Shown here: in pieces, positions 36,663 through 48,406 of the stretch
How positions within the stretch are numbered: the stretch's first letter is position 1
Layout: each line of letters starts with the position of its first letter
From: Orthosia cruda
Taxonomy: Eukaryota > Arthropoda > Insecta > Lepidoptera > Noctuidae
Direction: 5' to 3'
Assembly: GCA_964057195.1 (NCBI GenBank)
Contig: OZ059855.1
Span: forward strand, 17,287,126-17,351,125
Length of the DNA: 64,000 bases
Position numbers and translations under genes: made by a program
The notes under the pieces: generated by a model
Database searches by the model: none
Told to the model about the DNA's origin: nothing
The model's input: only the letters and a program-made list of their open reading frames with translations

Positions 36663-37782
36663 CACTAGCTGACCCCCGGGGCTTCGCTCCCGTCAACTGC
36701 CTATCTACCTACCTACCCTGCCCACCCTGCCTACCCTGCCTACCCTGACAACCCTGCCTACCATGCCTACCCTGCCTACCCTGCCTTCCCTGCCTTCTCT
36801 GCCTACCCTGCCTACCCTGCTAACACTGACTGCCCTGCCTACCCTGCCTACCCTGCCTACCCTGCCTACCCTGCCTACCCTGCCTACCCTGCCTACCCTG
36901 CCTACCCTGCCTACCCTGCCTACCCTGCCTACCATGCCTACCCAGCCTACCCTGCCCACCCTGCCTACCCTGCCTACCCTGCCTACCCTGCCTACCCTGC
37001 CTACCCTGCCTACCCTGCCTATCCTGCCTATCCTGCTAATCCTGCCTAAACTGCCTACCCTGCCTTCCCTGCCTATCCTGCCTACTATGCCTACCTTGCC
37101 TAACCTGCCAACCCTGTTTAACCTGCCTACCCTGCCTTCTCTGCCTATCCTGCCTACCCTGCCTACCCAGCCTACCGTGCCTACCCTGCCTACCCTGCCT
37201 ACCCTGCCTACCCTGCCTACCATGCCTACCCTGCCTACCATGCCTACCCTGCATACCCTGCCTACCCTGCCTACCCTGCCTACCCTGCCTTCTCTGCCTA
37301 CCCTGCCTACCCTGCCTACCCTGCCTACCCTGCCAACCATGCCTATTCTGCCTACCCGGCCAACCCCGCCTACCATGCCAACCCTGCTTACCCTGCTAAC
37401 CCTGCCTAGCCAGCCTAGCCTGCCTACCCTACCTACCCTGTCTACCCTGCCTACTTTGCCTACCCTGCCTACCCTACTTACCTACTATTTTTATCTATCA
37501 TCAATGTTTTTCTCAGCGCACGCCAAAGAATCAATTTTATAGGCAACATTTTCCTACCTTGGGTTACATTATTGCAATTTTCATAAGGATCTCTAATATT
37601 TTTGAAAATTTATTATAGCCTATGACACTCAGGAATAATGTAGCTTTCTACTGGTGAAAGAATTTTCAAAATCGGTTCAGTGGATCCAGAGATTACCCCT
37701 TACAACGTCACAAACTCACAAACTCACAAACTCACAAACTCACAAACCCACAAACTTTACCTCTTTATAATATTAGTATAGA
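36663..37782 (+). repeat. TAGCTGACCCCCGGGGCTTCG element carrying a large minisatellite
   Basis: It begins ACTAGCTGACCCCCGGGGCT and continues CGCTCCCGTCAACTG. The array follows, then AGCGCACGCCAAAGAAT, AATCGGTTCAGTGG, a short (ACAAACTC)n tract near 37705-37750 and the end CTTTATAATATTAGTATAGAT. It is the longest copy of the family in the window. Confidence 0.7.
36701..37481. repeat. CCTACCCTG minisatellite, about 85 units
   Basis: Tandem 9-bp unit CCTACCCTG with scattered variants (CCTTCCCTG, CCTACCATG, CCTATCCTG). Because 9 is a multiple of 3, unit gains and losses keep frame. Long spurious frames therefore exist on both strands: (TLP)n on plus and (VGR)n or (RQG)n on minus. These are not called as genes. 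Confidence 0.9.
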
Positions 37783-38639
37783 TTACTACATTTACGAAGT
37801 ATGTAATGATCATTTCTTTACAGATATCTCTAAGTTGCCTACTGTACGACAAAGTATGAACATTGTTTATGCTCATGTTCACTTAGTTTCTCACTGAAAG
37901 CTATTTCACATCATGAAGTCTCGATTTCCTCCAGATATTTTCTTTCTCCAATGTTTCGTTATTTGATAAAAATCTAGTAATTTTTTTATAGTCTTTAGAG
38001 TAGTCGTACATGATACGTGATATTGAAACTTTCGACAATCGAAAACTAAAAGGAGAGAAACTGATTTCACCCTAAACCAACAAACTATAAAGCAAACATT
38101 CCTCAAAACGATATTTCAATTTAAAAAAAAAACATGATAAAATATAGAAACGTAGCAAATAAAAACATTCATTACGAAACATGTCGAACAAACAAACGAG
38201 ACGGATCCCAATTTTCTTGCGGACGAAGCCGGCGTCCAAAATAAATAAATAGAAGACCAATCACGCTAAATGTAAACAAGGGTGCAGCAGTAAATAGAAC
38301 TTCTGTGAAGCGAGAAATTATAAGGACGTGGTGACATCAAAAATTCTGGTAAACGAGAACTTTGGGTCGCTTTTCTGTTACAATATCTGAATAGGTAGAA
38401 ACTCTGTTTGTATGCGAGCCTACAGGGAAAAATTTTATTCGCTCTAGCGTAAGAGTAAAATTTAGAAAGTCAAGAAGGTACAGGTACCTACTGCAAATAT
38501 GCCGCGGAATAATTAGAAAATATGAAAAATACGAAGAACTGATGGATGAATTGGGTGTAAGGTAGCTTTAATTGAGATGACTCTATAGAGATGAATGCAA
38601 TTATGTAGCTGTATAAAAAAAGAAAGTTTACAACATAGC

Positions 38640-38905
38640 CTGATGAGTTGAGAAAGTTAAGTAGCAGTGGGCTCTACATTGCACGCAGAACGGATTGCCG
38701 ATGGGGCCGAAAAGTTCTGGAATGGCGACCGCGAACCGGAAGACTCTGCGTCGGAAGGCCTCCCACTACGTGGACCGATTAAGGTTGGGGGAATCCGCTT
38801 GATGCGAGACTGAGATGCACGGAATCGGTCAATGTGGTGACGCCTTGGGGAGGCGTATGTCCAGCAGTGGACATCATTCGACAGAAATGATGATGATGAT
38901 GATAA
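38640..38905 (+). pseudogene. RTE-type LINE 3' end
   Basis: Broken frames encode GPKSSGMATANRKTLRRK and a tail with CGTATGTCCAGCAGTGGACA, then ATGATGATGATGATGAT. The tail is the typical end of lepidopteran RTE-like LINEs. Confidence 0.65.
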
Positions 38906-39077
38906 GAAAAGAAGACAAATTCTGCACCAAACATAAATAATGATATTGATAACATATTTTTGCTGCCAATATTATGATTTATGTTCGATGCAGAATTTGT
39001 TTTTTTTTCTTATCATCATCATCATTTCAGTCGAATGATGTCCACTGCTGGACATTGGCCTCCCCCAGGCGTCGCCG
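38838..39077. repeat. Foldback with about 105-bp arms
   Basis: The left arm (38838-38944) contains CCAGCAGTGGACATCATTCG, the GAT run and ACAAATTCTGCACCAAACAT. The right arm (about 38970-39077) is its inverted copy with few differences, around a loop of about 25 bp. The arms reach past the LINE end into neighbouring sequence. Confidence 0.75.
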
Positions 39078-39174
39078 ATTCGCCGGCCAAGTTTTTTGAT
39101 CCATAGTTAACTCAACCAATGATTAAATATAGTAACAATGGTTTAAAATTTTGGTAAGTCGGTGGTTTTTGCCA

Positions 39175-39425
39175 CATGCACCATCGGTACATGGTGGACA
39201 TCCCTCCCATACGGACAAAGCGTTTTGCTAATACTTTCATTTTGCGCACAGCTAAGGAGTGGAATTCCCTTCCGGAGTCTTAGTTCCCTGATAGCTACAA
39301 ACTTGGGGTCTTTAAGTCAAGAGTGAATAAATTTCTTCTAGGAATGCTTTACCGTAGACCACATCTTCGCTTAACATCATGCCATATAGTGGTCAAACGC
39401 GACCCAATAGACCATAAAAAAATGG
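39175..39425 (+). pseudogene. Jockey/CR1-like LINE C-terminus and 3' end
   Basis: Encodes VDIPPIRTKRFANTFILRT, AKEWNSLPES, a stop, then FPDSYKLGVFKSRVNKFLLG. The same 3' tail as in 9125-9425 follows (GTAGACCACATCTTCGC). One in-frame stop replaces the V of ESVF. Confidence 0.75.
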
Positions 39426-39429
39426 TCTA

Positions 39430-40860
39430 ATAAATGGTCAAATAATTAACTTTTCAACTTATTTGATCGTTTGTGAATCTAACAAAAGTTCATTTTTAGG
39501 CTAAGTTAGTAGTTTATAATTAAAGACTATGTCTGTTGTAGAGCTTAATTAACAGTGGGTATAATATAAATCGAAAAACTATAATAATATATCGATATAA
39601 TATTTGAAAAAAGATATTTTCATCGAAGCTTCACACACTACCTACTATAACGATAAAACTTTGGACTTGATTAAAACTAATACACAAACAAGTTGCTACA
39701 TATGCTGACAATTGGCCAGCCTGATTAATTCAGAGGTGTCCTTTTAGTCTAAATTCGAAAGGTAGTGGAAACTAGATCGTAAGCGTAACTCACATTTGGT
39801 CTCGGTTTCGGCTAAAAAAACATTTACACAGAACTTGAGAGTGAAACAAACGAATTAGTTTTATGGACCGAAAATTAAATAGAAGCGAAGCGCAGTTTTT
39901 AAAAGATTTTGTTTTTTTTGGTATTGTAAAGTCCTATTTGAACATGTAAAAGTCATTCATTTGGAAAATCACATCAGAACGGTTTAGACTATCGCAGTAA
40001 AATACGAGTACCGACCAGATAAGGATCACATAGTTAGAGAGTGAGTTACCTACCTGTACACTCAGAGTGATTTTTCCAAGTGGGCGTTGATGTCCAAATT
40101 CGAAACTATGAGAAATAGCTAAAAACACTCAAAGGAGTCTCGGGCCCGATTTTACATCATTGGACATTTGAAACCATCTTAACAATCCTCCTTTTCTGTA
40201 ACAGCACGTTAGTCCCGGCTGTCCTTTAAATTTCAGATCTTTAACTGTGGTTAGCCAAAAGTTAGGAAATCTTACACCAGTCTTTCCATGGGTCATCATA
40301 GAAACCAGTTTCAGGGTTTTGGAGACCAGATAAGCGCAGCCGAAGAAGAGCCCTAACATGATCGATATATAAACTGCTACCTGATATTAGCCTCGCTGAC
40401 TGGCTGAAGTGCTACCTATATACAAACACGAGAGAAGAATTTAATGAGCCTTCTACAGCCACCTACATCTGTATGCATCTAGCCATGTCCCTTGGGCTCC
40501 GCCCGTTCAAAGAAACTGCAGCCCTGGTAGATATTAACATTGCTTTGTGCGGCCCCGCCAACTTTGCCCTTTACAAAACTGTATCAGCCAAGCTTATCGC
40601 AAAGGTAATGAAGTTCCAAACCGTGTATTTATAAGTTAGCAGCTTCAAAGAAACTTTAATGATTAATTTGTTTGTTGATGCCACGTTTGGTACTAACGTT
40701 GGCTATGTTGGTTGCAATGCGACTTTGAAAGTGGCATTTACTAATTGCATTTGTACCTGTACGCAGAGCGACCTTTGACCCTAGGGGCTTTGTGAACCAA
40801 CTATTATTTCTAGTTACTAAATAAATGTTAGTATTTTTTTTTTTTATGAAAAGTAGCATC
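39430..40860. other. No gene seen
   Basis: AT-rich with short open frames. A stretch near 40230-40330 might be a decayed 3' part of the 5S-derived SINE, but the match is too weak to call. Confidence 0.35.
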
Positions 40861-40863
40861 AAC

Positions 40864-41080
40864 ATCGTCATCATCAGCCTATTAATGTTCCCACTGCTGG
40901 GAAAAAAGCCTCCTTTCTGCGAGAGGGGATGGGTCGTCGTAATCCACCACGCGAGCCCAGTGCGGGTTGATGGATGTCACATTTCTTCAATTTTTGGTTC
41001 TAGGATATGGCGGTTTCCTCCCGATGTTTTCCCTTACCAGCACGACTTAAGAGCAATACCACTAGGCCACTACTGCTCTC
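40864..41080 (-). repeat. SINE family B
   Basis: Minus-strand sense starts GAGAGCAGTAGTGGCCTAGTGG (A-box region) and ends CCCAGCAGTGGGAACATTAA and (GAT)n. The body has GGGAAAACATCGGGAGGAAAC. The B-box region is deleted. Confidence 0.7.
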
Positions 41081-41357
41081 AAAAATATACTACACATCAA
41101 TAAGAATTATACGTATACGTACGGTAAGTCTCAAATCAGTTGTACCAAAAACCGTATAAGCTTACAACTCTATTGGAACTCTGTAGACCTTTGACAGCAC
41201 TCATGGTCAAAGTGTCAAAAAAAAACAAGCAATTACGTATGATTGTGGCTGAGCAATAACGTAAATTTTATAAGGAGGAAACTTTAGAAAAAATTGGCTT
41301 TTCACACTGTTTCTTCTTCTTTCTTTTCGATTCGCTAGTTCGACATTTTTTTTAATT

Positions 41358-41660
41358 CTACCGACTTCCTAAAAAGGACGAAGTTAACAATTCGACTGTA
41401 TTTTTTTTATGTAACTTTTTACTAGGTGAACAGATTTTTTTTTATTTGAAAGTTGGTGCTTGTCATGTGGTCTCATTTATCTGATGAAGAACTTTGGAGA
41501 TCTGAATTCTTCAACAAATGACGGCAAATCACTCGAGATAGCTGCAATCGCATGTCTGTTTATAGTTTACACCATTTCGAAAAATAACATCACACTGGTA
41601 CGCTCTAAAGGGACCGACTTCCAAATAAAAACACTACTAAGTGAAAAATAAATTATATTA
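41358..41660 (+). repeat. GAAGTCGGTT element, copy 3 (short subtype)
   Basis: It starts ACCGACTTCCTAAAAAGGACG and ends GGACCGACTTCCAAATAAAA, CACTACTAAGTGAAAAATAA. The body has GATGAAGAACTTTGGAGATC, the inverse of a motif in copies 1 and 6. Confidence 0.6.
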
Positions 41661-41664
41661 AAAA

Positions 41665-43550
41665 ACGAAGAAACGGAAACAGGAATACTGCCAGCCGAAA
41701 TTCATGTTATTTTTTCATTTTGTATTGTTTTTATTTGAAAATCAGTTGTATTTGTTTTGTATTAAAGTGTTTTTGTCCACTGCCGCGGTATCGTCGATGG
41801 TAATCACGATGGTCCTCTAAATCAGCCACCCTTTTTGCTGTTGGCTTCTTAGCTTCTAACATTACAAGCCCTTCTTTAAAATAATACAATCCCCTTTCCG
41901 CCACTAAAAGATCAACAATACCGATATTTCCACACTATTTACAAGAACTCACACGGTAATCATCGATCACAAACGCTAAGACGTTGTCGGCCAGCCGTAC
42001 AGCCGTAGGGCTCTATGGACCGTGTCACATAAATAATACCATGACGCAACGTACCGTGAACCGACTGAAATATAGACGCAATAAAGATCGCTATGTGAAC
42101 AGCAACATACTATGTTGTAGGTGATTGGGAAGTATCAGGCGATTTGGAAAATAACTATTTCTCAAAGAGGCTTGGAAGTTTGAGCATTAATTTGACAATC
42201 TTTTTCAAGATGAATCGAAATTGCTGTATTGGCCAAATACATGCGAGCAGCGGCCGGCAAAAGTTGTATGAAAATCCATATCTGTCGTTTGTAGCGGCCA
42301 AATAAATTACATAGTAAACTCATATCTGTCGTGTAATTTAAAAATGGATCGATATTTTACGCCGAAATATGGCAACCAAGGATGTAACTAATCAAAGGTT
42401 TTATTTAAATTTCGTACTGGCTTGCAAATAGAAAGCTGTTTATTGAAAAAAAAACAAATGTATACTTTAACGCGAGAAAAAATATTGTTGTTCGTCATTG
42501 ATTTTGAAAAGTAATTTGGCAAAATGAGTTCTAGGTGCTACGTGGTGCTACTGAGTATTAATTTCCACGCATTATTTGAGAAAAGTACTATACAAGCCTT
42601 GGCCGCAACTAGGCATTGATGGACTTAAGTATGTGGGCCGAGGCGAACGTTCGTCCATCAATGCCCCTTTTGCTGGCAGCTGCAGTAATGTACTATTGAA
42701 CTGAAGAAAACTTTAAAGTAGGATAATCGTATGAAAATAACAGAAAATATGAAAGGACAACTTGATGGAGCTCTGAAAGCGACTTGCATACTACTTAAAC
42801 ATTAATTAATTTAATATTATTGCGATGTAATCTCAAAAGCATATTTAGCTTCTTCTTTATAAATAGGTTTTCAAAATTGTGCAAGTAAATGAGCCGCATT
42901 CTTGGCTTCTGAAACATTAATAGAAATACACATTATGTAGTAGACTCAGTATCTTATTATGTATACGTTGTACTACACATTTTAAACACACACAACAAAT
43001 CGTTCCTAAAATACTAAAGCTCATATTGGTAATCCATATCAGATTGTCAGTACCGCTATCATTTGACAGATTTGTGTTTCTGTCTCACAAGAAATCTTAA
43101 ACCTATTGCCGAAATTTATCTATTCGTGATTATAATATCTCTTATGACTCACCCACAAAACCCAGCCAACAAACTGCAACTTTACGACCCAAATATGATT
43201 GAAGTCTCTGTAAAATTAAAAGACGGGAAAACTCCACGCTCATTCTTCAAACTATTATCTACGCAAGCAATCCTCAACAAAGGAGAAGCAAGAAGATAAA
43301 TTAGACTTAAAACTGTTTCAGTCATCAGGTATTTATGGCTTGCCGTAAAAGTTTAACTAAAGGAAAGGGCGTAGTTAATAACAATCGGTTGCAGACTTGT
43401 AACTGGCAACTGCTCGGTACAATAGGCTTTCAATCCTATTTGTAGCAGTAGTAAGAGATCCCACCGCTAAAATCTGCACATATTTGTAATTTTCATGAAT
43501 TATACTTGATAGTTGAATAGATTACTGCAGGTTAGCCTTTTTTTTCTTTG
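41665..43550. other. No gene seen; one short inverted motif
   Basis: GGCATTGATGGAC at 42612 faces GTCCATCAATGCC at 42653, possibly ends of a tiny MITE. No exon found. Confidence 0.4.
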
Positions 43551-43552
43551 CT

Positions 43553-43735
43553 GAATATAATCCAATGACTTCTCCCGCTCTGGGTGAAGCGGAAGGTCGT
43601 GTCAGACTTTTACTGACTAAAACCCATCCGTATTCCTTCGGTTGCTTGTGCTAGGGTTGCGGTAACTCCCTTTCAAATTTATCCGCGACCCACTGCAGGG
43701 TTGCCTGGAAATATCTAGCCGCAATCGGTTTTTTT
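43553..43735 (+). repeat. CTTCTCCCGCTCTGGGTGAAGC repeat
   Basis: TGACTTCTCCCGCTCTGGGT, GGTCGTGTCAGACTTTTAC and TGACTAAAACCCATCC resemble a common lepidopteran dispersed repeat, recalled rather than aligned. An inverted motif (CAACTCTTAGTTAG / CTAACTGAGAGTTTG) follows at 43788-43833. Confidence 0.4.
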
Positions 43736-44166
43736 TACTTTGCTATATATTCACTTGGAATTTCTCGTGTTACATTTGCAACATCATCCAACTCTTAGTT
43801 AGTTGCAATTTATGATTGCGGCTAACTGAGAGTTTGCAACATGTTTTCCTATTTTCTACATCACTTTCTTTCAAATTACGATATAGAAGTTATTTAATTA
43901 AGGTAATTGCGGGTAGACATTGCCTGGCAACACTGTAGCAATCTTTTCTACTATCAAGTATCAAGCATAATAAAACCGGTCAAGTGCGAGTCAAACTCGT
44001 GCGCCGAGGGTTACCTACCTACCCATTATACAGACAAAGATACAGATAAAGATGGACATAATTGCCTCTAAGCATTTAAAGCGTGATTTTCGTGGTTTCG
44101 GCAAGAGCGCTAATAAATTGAGCATTCGGCCAGGCCTGCCTGTTAGTTTGAATGGTGTGAGTGGTG

Positions 44167-44510
44167 TAAAGGATATTGCAAACCTTTTTAGAAATCAATT
44201 TGCTAGGGAGCTCTTGTGAGATGCTGGATGCTGAGCCCCGTTGCGGCAAGGTGGGCACACGTTTCAGTGCCAAAAATGTGGCCAGGGTCATCAGGTCTAC
44301 GTCTAGGGGTAAGTCCCCTGGACATGATGGGCTCAGTATCTTCAGGCATTGGTATGGAAGCCAGATCAACAGAGTTCGGTGGGCGGGTGTGCTGTCGGAG
44401 CCTTATCAATTGGAGTGTGGAGTGAGACAGGGGGGATTGACTTCCCCTGCCCTCTTCAATTTGTATATGAATTCCCTGATTGAGGCGCTTAGTAGTCATA
44501 TTGACTGTGT
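44167..44510 (+). pseudogene. LINE reverse-transcriptase fragment
   Basis: It has the fingers motif RGKSPGHDGLSI and then, after an internal deletion of several hundred bases, GVRQGGLTSPALFNLYMNS. The catalytic YADD segment is absent. The frame is open across the deletion, so it was a clean in-frame loss. It is cut at 44508 by the foldback that opens the next repeat. Confidence 0.75.
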
Positions 44511-44958
44511 AAGACCTTACTTTTTGCCAAAATTCGTGATTCCTAGAATCAACGGGAACTACCATATAGGTTTTCGACCCAAAACCTATAGGTTACTTCC
44601 GGTTGACCTAGAATTCTCAATTTTGGTTAAAAGCAAGGTCTTACAGTACAATTAAAGGGAAAATTACGAAAAATAAAAAAAGTTGAAAATTAAGGTAAAT
44701 ATTGGTACTTACAAGTTTTCGAAAAAATCAAAATTTGCTTATATCTTTTTATCGTGGTGACTCAGGACCTTGGTTTTTATACACCTAATAGGGACTATAG
44801 ACCTCAGTATCTGGTGTAAATTTCAACTTGCTAGGTCCCCCGTTCCTGAGAAAATCGGTGGTGACACACAGACAGACAGACAGACAGACGGACAAGAAAG
44901 TGATCTTATAAGGGTTCCTTTTTTACCTTTTGAGGTAAGGAACCCTAAAAATCAAAGA
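44508..44958 (+). repeat. Foldback-headed GGAACCCTAAAAA repeat
   Basis: The left part is a hairpin with about 65-bp arms (44508-44650: GTAAGACCTTACTTTTTGCC against GGTTAAAAGCAAGGTCTTAC, centre AGGTTTT/AAAACCT). Then come CCTGAGAAAATCGGTGGTGA, (CAGA)n, GGACAAGAAAGTG and the terminal hairpin GGGTTCC...GGAACCCTAAAAA. Confidence 0.65.
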
Positions 44959-44999
44959 GAAAAAAAAAAAATATGCCAGCAGAGTTTAGCGGTGCGATC

Positions 45000-45833
45000 T
45001 TAGGCTATTATTGCTGTGTTTACAACGTAAAGCGAATGGCAATCGTGAACTTGCATTGTTAGACAAATGAGAATTCTTTTGTTAGTTTTTGACTTCAGGT
45101 GTAAAAGGCAGCAAATGGCGTTTCAGCGTAGAATTGTTTACAGTTTGGGAACTTTGAATTTGTTGCAAAGTTATGCAGTGCAAACGTAGCAAAAGGAAAT
45201 TGTAAAGACCGTAGCTGGTTTCTGCCTACTACCATGGGTAAAAATGCATTAATTATTTAGTTTTTTTTTTATATTCACCAACAATAATTTCTCCAAATTA
45301 TAGTTAATAGCTCCTACAGTGAAAATAGAGAAAATAATCTTCGACTTAGTCGGCGGGCATTTATCTTTTTCCTGTCCAACTCCCAGAAAATCTATTTTTT
45401 CTTATTCAAAACCATGCCTGCAACATTCTATACATCTCCAATAGATGGAATTGTTGTGTAAGGAAGATGCGATTGTGAATTATTGGGGGAAATATCGACG
45501 GGTATACACAGATAGGTAAAAGCTTCTGCCCATTGGGGTGCCTAACATAGATATTACGGGGGTGAAACGGTGGATAGCCCTCGTAAGGGGAGGGTCAGTA
45601 AATACTGATACATTTGCCAAACGTCGGATGAACCTAGAGGGTGTAATCGAGGGTAGTTTGTTTTTTTCTGATTGATTAAGCTTAGATAAATGGAAATTGG
45701 ATGGGACACTTGTTTTGGGAGTGTGGATGACTGTAATAAGGGGTGATGGTGAAAGAAATATCATAGACTATGGTTTAAGAATATTATTTTGTTTGTTATT
45801 GTTTTGTTAAAAAAAAAAATAGTATTAATCAAC
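45000..45833. other. No gene seen
   Basis: No exon or recognised repeat in this stretch. Confidence 0.4.
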
Positions 45834-45999
45834 GTTTTTACATTGCTTCACACTAATTTCTCCTGTACCGTGGGTTCATTTACAAACATTTATTTCATAT
45901 ACACTAACATCCGGGATCTGTAGGAATATTTGTTCCGTGTGGGAATTGAACCCATGACACGCAGCGTAGCAGTCAACCGCTCAACCACTGTGCCAAACA
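45834..45999 (-). repeat. tRNA-headed SINE (family A), intact copy
   Basis: Minus-strand sense: A box in TGGCACAGTGGTTGAG, B box in GGGTTCAATTCCCACACGG, then AACAAATATTCCTACAGATC, CCACGGTACAGGAGAAATTA and GTGTGAAGCAATG. At about 166 bp it shows the uninterrupted layout of this family. Confidence 0.75.
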
Positions 46000-46013
46000 T
46001 GCCGTCATTTTAA

Positions 46014-46316
46014 CAAGCTTTTAATTAACTTGCAATGTATGTATGTATGTAAGTGTGTTCGGGTCAAATCTTGCAACTGAATTTTCAAGCACTTATGGTC
46101 TACTGATTAAGGTGAAATTTTGCATACACGTTTAGTTTGGATGAAAATGCATGGTCAGCTCACTTAGACGTCATTATAAATCCAATGGTCCGCCATCCGG
46201 CCCAAGATGGCGGACTAGTTATGTTTTTTGAATTGCCATGATATGGGTATCAAATGAAAGGGTTTGCTAAGAAGAATACAAAAACAACTTGTTTTAAAAA
46301 ATGTTTTTTTAATGAA
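46014..46316 (+). repeat. Dispersed repeat with ATGTATGT tract, second copy
   Basis: Same order of motifs as 8309-8582, with an extra CCAATGGTCCGCCATCCGGC segment that the first copy lost. It ends at TGTTTTAAAAAATG. Confidence 0.75.
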
Positions 46317-46760
46317 ATTATTATGTTTCAGAAATTATGAAGTTAGGATGGAGCCTAAAATGGTCATGAGCGTAATTCAAGAAGCTATGATGTTCTTCCA
46401 AAGAATGCATGACAGTGTCCTGAATATTATGATCCTGAATGAAGTTATCATTACGCTTTGTGGGTTATTAAAGACGAAAGGTGACTTGACTGAATTTGGA
46501 GTTAAGATCAACTCAAATCCTAGTTTAACGCCTTGTATTCGAGACACAATGAAAAAGCCATTGTGTCTCGCGTAGATCTGCATACAAGGTGTTAATGCCA
46601 ATTTCTTTTTTGTTCATGTTCTTTTCTTTGGCCTTTTTGGTCTCGCTTTTTAATTTTGTAATATTGTTTATTTTTTTGTTTTTGCTTATTTCATGTACCT
46701 ATCTCATGTGCGGGTCATAAATAAATAGTTTTTATTTCTTTATGTTTCTTTACTTTATCC
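46317..46760. other. Unidentified open frame ending in a hairpin, then a LINE-like tail
   Basis: An open frame reaching 46575 encodes YEVRMEPKMVMSVIQEAM and further residues I do not recognise. Its end is a hairpin (46524-46551 against 46558-46595; GAGACACAATG and CATTGTGTCTC). Sequence at 46700-46755 (GCGGGTCATAAATAAATAG, TTTCTTTATG) looks like a LINE 3' end. Confidence 0.35.
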
Positions 46761-48396
46761 CTGCCATCAGGCGAGAAAGTGCGCCAGTCAACATTTAAAA
46801 AAAGTTTCATAACTTTTCTGGCTTAAGTAGAGTTTGATAAATACTCAACTTAAAATTCTTAATTCAGAAACCAGGGGTTAATATTATTTGTTTGGCATTT
46901 AAGGCAGTCAGAATCAGATCTCCATTAAACCTTTTACTCCTGTCTTTTTCTTCCACAAGATATATAGCCAACAGAGAGCTACCAACCAACGTGCGAAAGC
47001 AAATAAATCGTTCGAGAGAATTCCGTTTTAATTCGCAGCGATACAGCGCTTCTTAGCCAGAGTGCAAAGCTGCGTACAGCATACGTGGTCCACCTAACGC
47101 CCTGTGCAAGGAGCTACGAAAATATGGAGGAAGGTTAAGTATTCCTTCGAAGATAAAACTAAAAAATGCCCCGTTCAGTTTTAAGTGGCGATTTATTGAT
47201 AGGACCAGTAAAAAAATGTTGTACTGTCGACGTGAAGAATAATGTTACGAGTACGTGCATTGTTATGCTATGTCTTCGTGTATCGGATAAATCCAAAGAA
47301 ATGATGGATGGTACCACTAAGATACCCAACAGAGATGCCCCTAATAAAAAAATACCTACTTGGTAAAATACAGGCAGGAAGATGGTGGTGTGGTGGTGTG
47401 TGATGGTGGTGGTGTGTATCTTTTAACACTGCTCTTGTTCTTGAAATGTAATGTTTGTATGTCGTTTTGTGGCAATTAAATATTTTTATTTCTTTCTTTC
47501 TTTTCTTTATGTACATGACGTTTCCTAATGCTAATTATGCTGTCAATAGTCAATTTGGAAACACCCATTTTTTTTTTTGGTAAAGACAAAACTTATTAAA
47601 CATCCAAGGTGCAAAAATAGAGCGCAACGCTTATCACAGTTTTGTATTCCCCAAAAGAATTGACTTTACAAATTAAGGTTACACTAGTCGATCATTCTTC
47701 CATACAAACGTAGTCTGGTGATTACTCCACTGTTTGACGACGTACGTTCAAAATAAAAATATGATATCAATTTGTCTCATCATTATACTATAAGAAGAAG
47801 GAAAATTGCAAAACAGCTACCATACAGAGATAGATTAGTAGTTCAACAATGCAAATAATTGTATTTTGATAATATACATTTAGTCGTTTTTTCATGGTAT
47901 CTAGACTCCCAAAGGTCTGTTTATAAAATCGCGCGCTCGTTTTCGTCCTAAATCATTATCCATTTCGCTACAAACTTGCAAAAGGGCTAATTCGTACGCG
48001 ACCTAGCTTTTTACTGCTCATCCCAGCATCTATCTCATCCGCACGTGTTGTTGGAAGAGATAGCATGCATTTTAACGCCGCGCACAAAATAGTTTGTACC
48101 GTCGACTAGGGCATCCCTAAGGGCTACCGCTTTAGTGCCGTAAAACGATTACTTCCTATAGCATACTCCTTAGTAACAGCTAGGTTAAAAGGTTTTAAAA
48201 ATAAATATTTATTATTTATTCATGTACATACATTATTTGTGAAACATAGTGTATTCGTGTAACTAATAGTTAGGCTTTAAAAAACAAATTAACAGCACTA
48301 TATATTTTCGCTACTTTTGGATACTCAAGACTCAAAAAGACTTGGATGTTTAAAAATATTATACACAGAAAAATTAATGGCTAGACTTTCTTCATA
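46761..48396. other. No supported gene
   Basis: It contains a GGTGGTGTG-rich patch at 47382-47418 and a LINE-like (TTTC)n tail at 47490-47512. A less AT-rich stretch at 47930-48140 with CpGs could be regulatory, but no motif supports that. Confidence 0.35.
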
Positions 48397-48406
48397 ACTG
48401 AAATAG

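Noticed and set aside
36701..37481. CRISPR array or telomeric repeat
   Set aside because: Units are contiguous without spacers. The lepidopteran telomere unit is TTAGG/CCTAA, not CCTACCCTG.
36763..37542. 259-codon open frame of TLP repeats (and minus-strand VGR/RQG frames) as protein genes
   Set aside because: It follows from a 9-bp tandem unit lacking stops in several frames. There is no promoter, splice logic or non-repetitive coding part.
46264..46575. 103-codon frame as a host exon
   Set aside because: Its start lies in a dispersed repeat and its end in a hairpin. No motif is recognised, and there is no donor site of conviction.
47930..48140. CpG-richer patch as a promoter
   Set aside because: Base composition alone. 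No TATA box, initiator or downstream exon could be tied to it.
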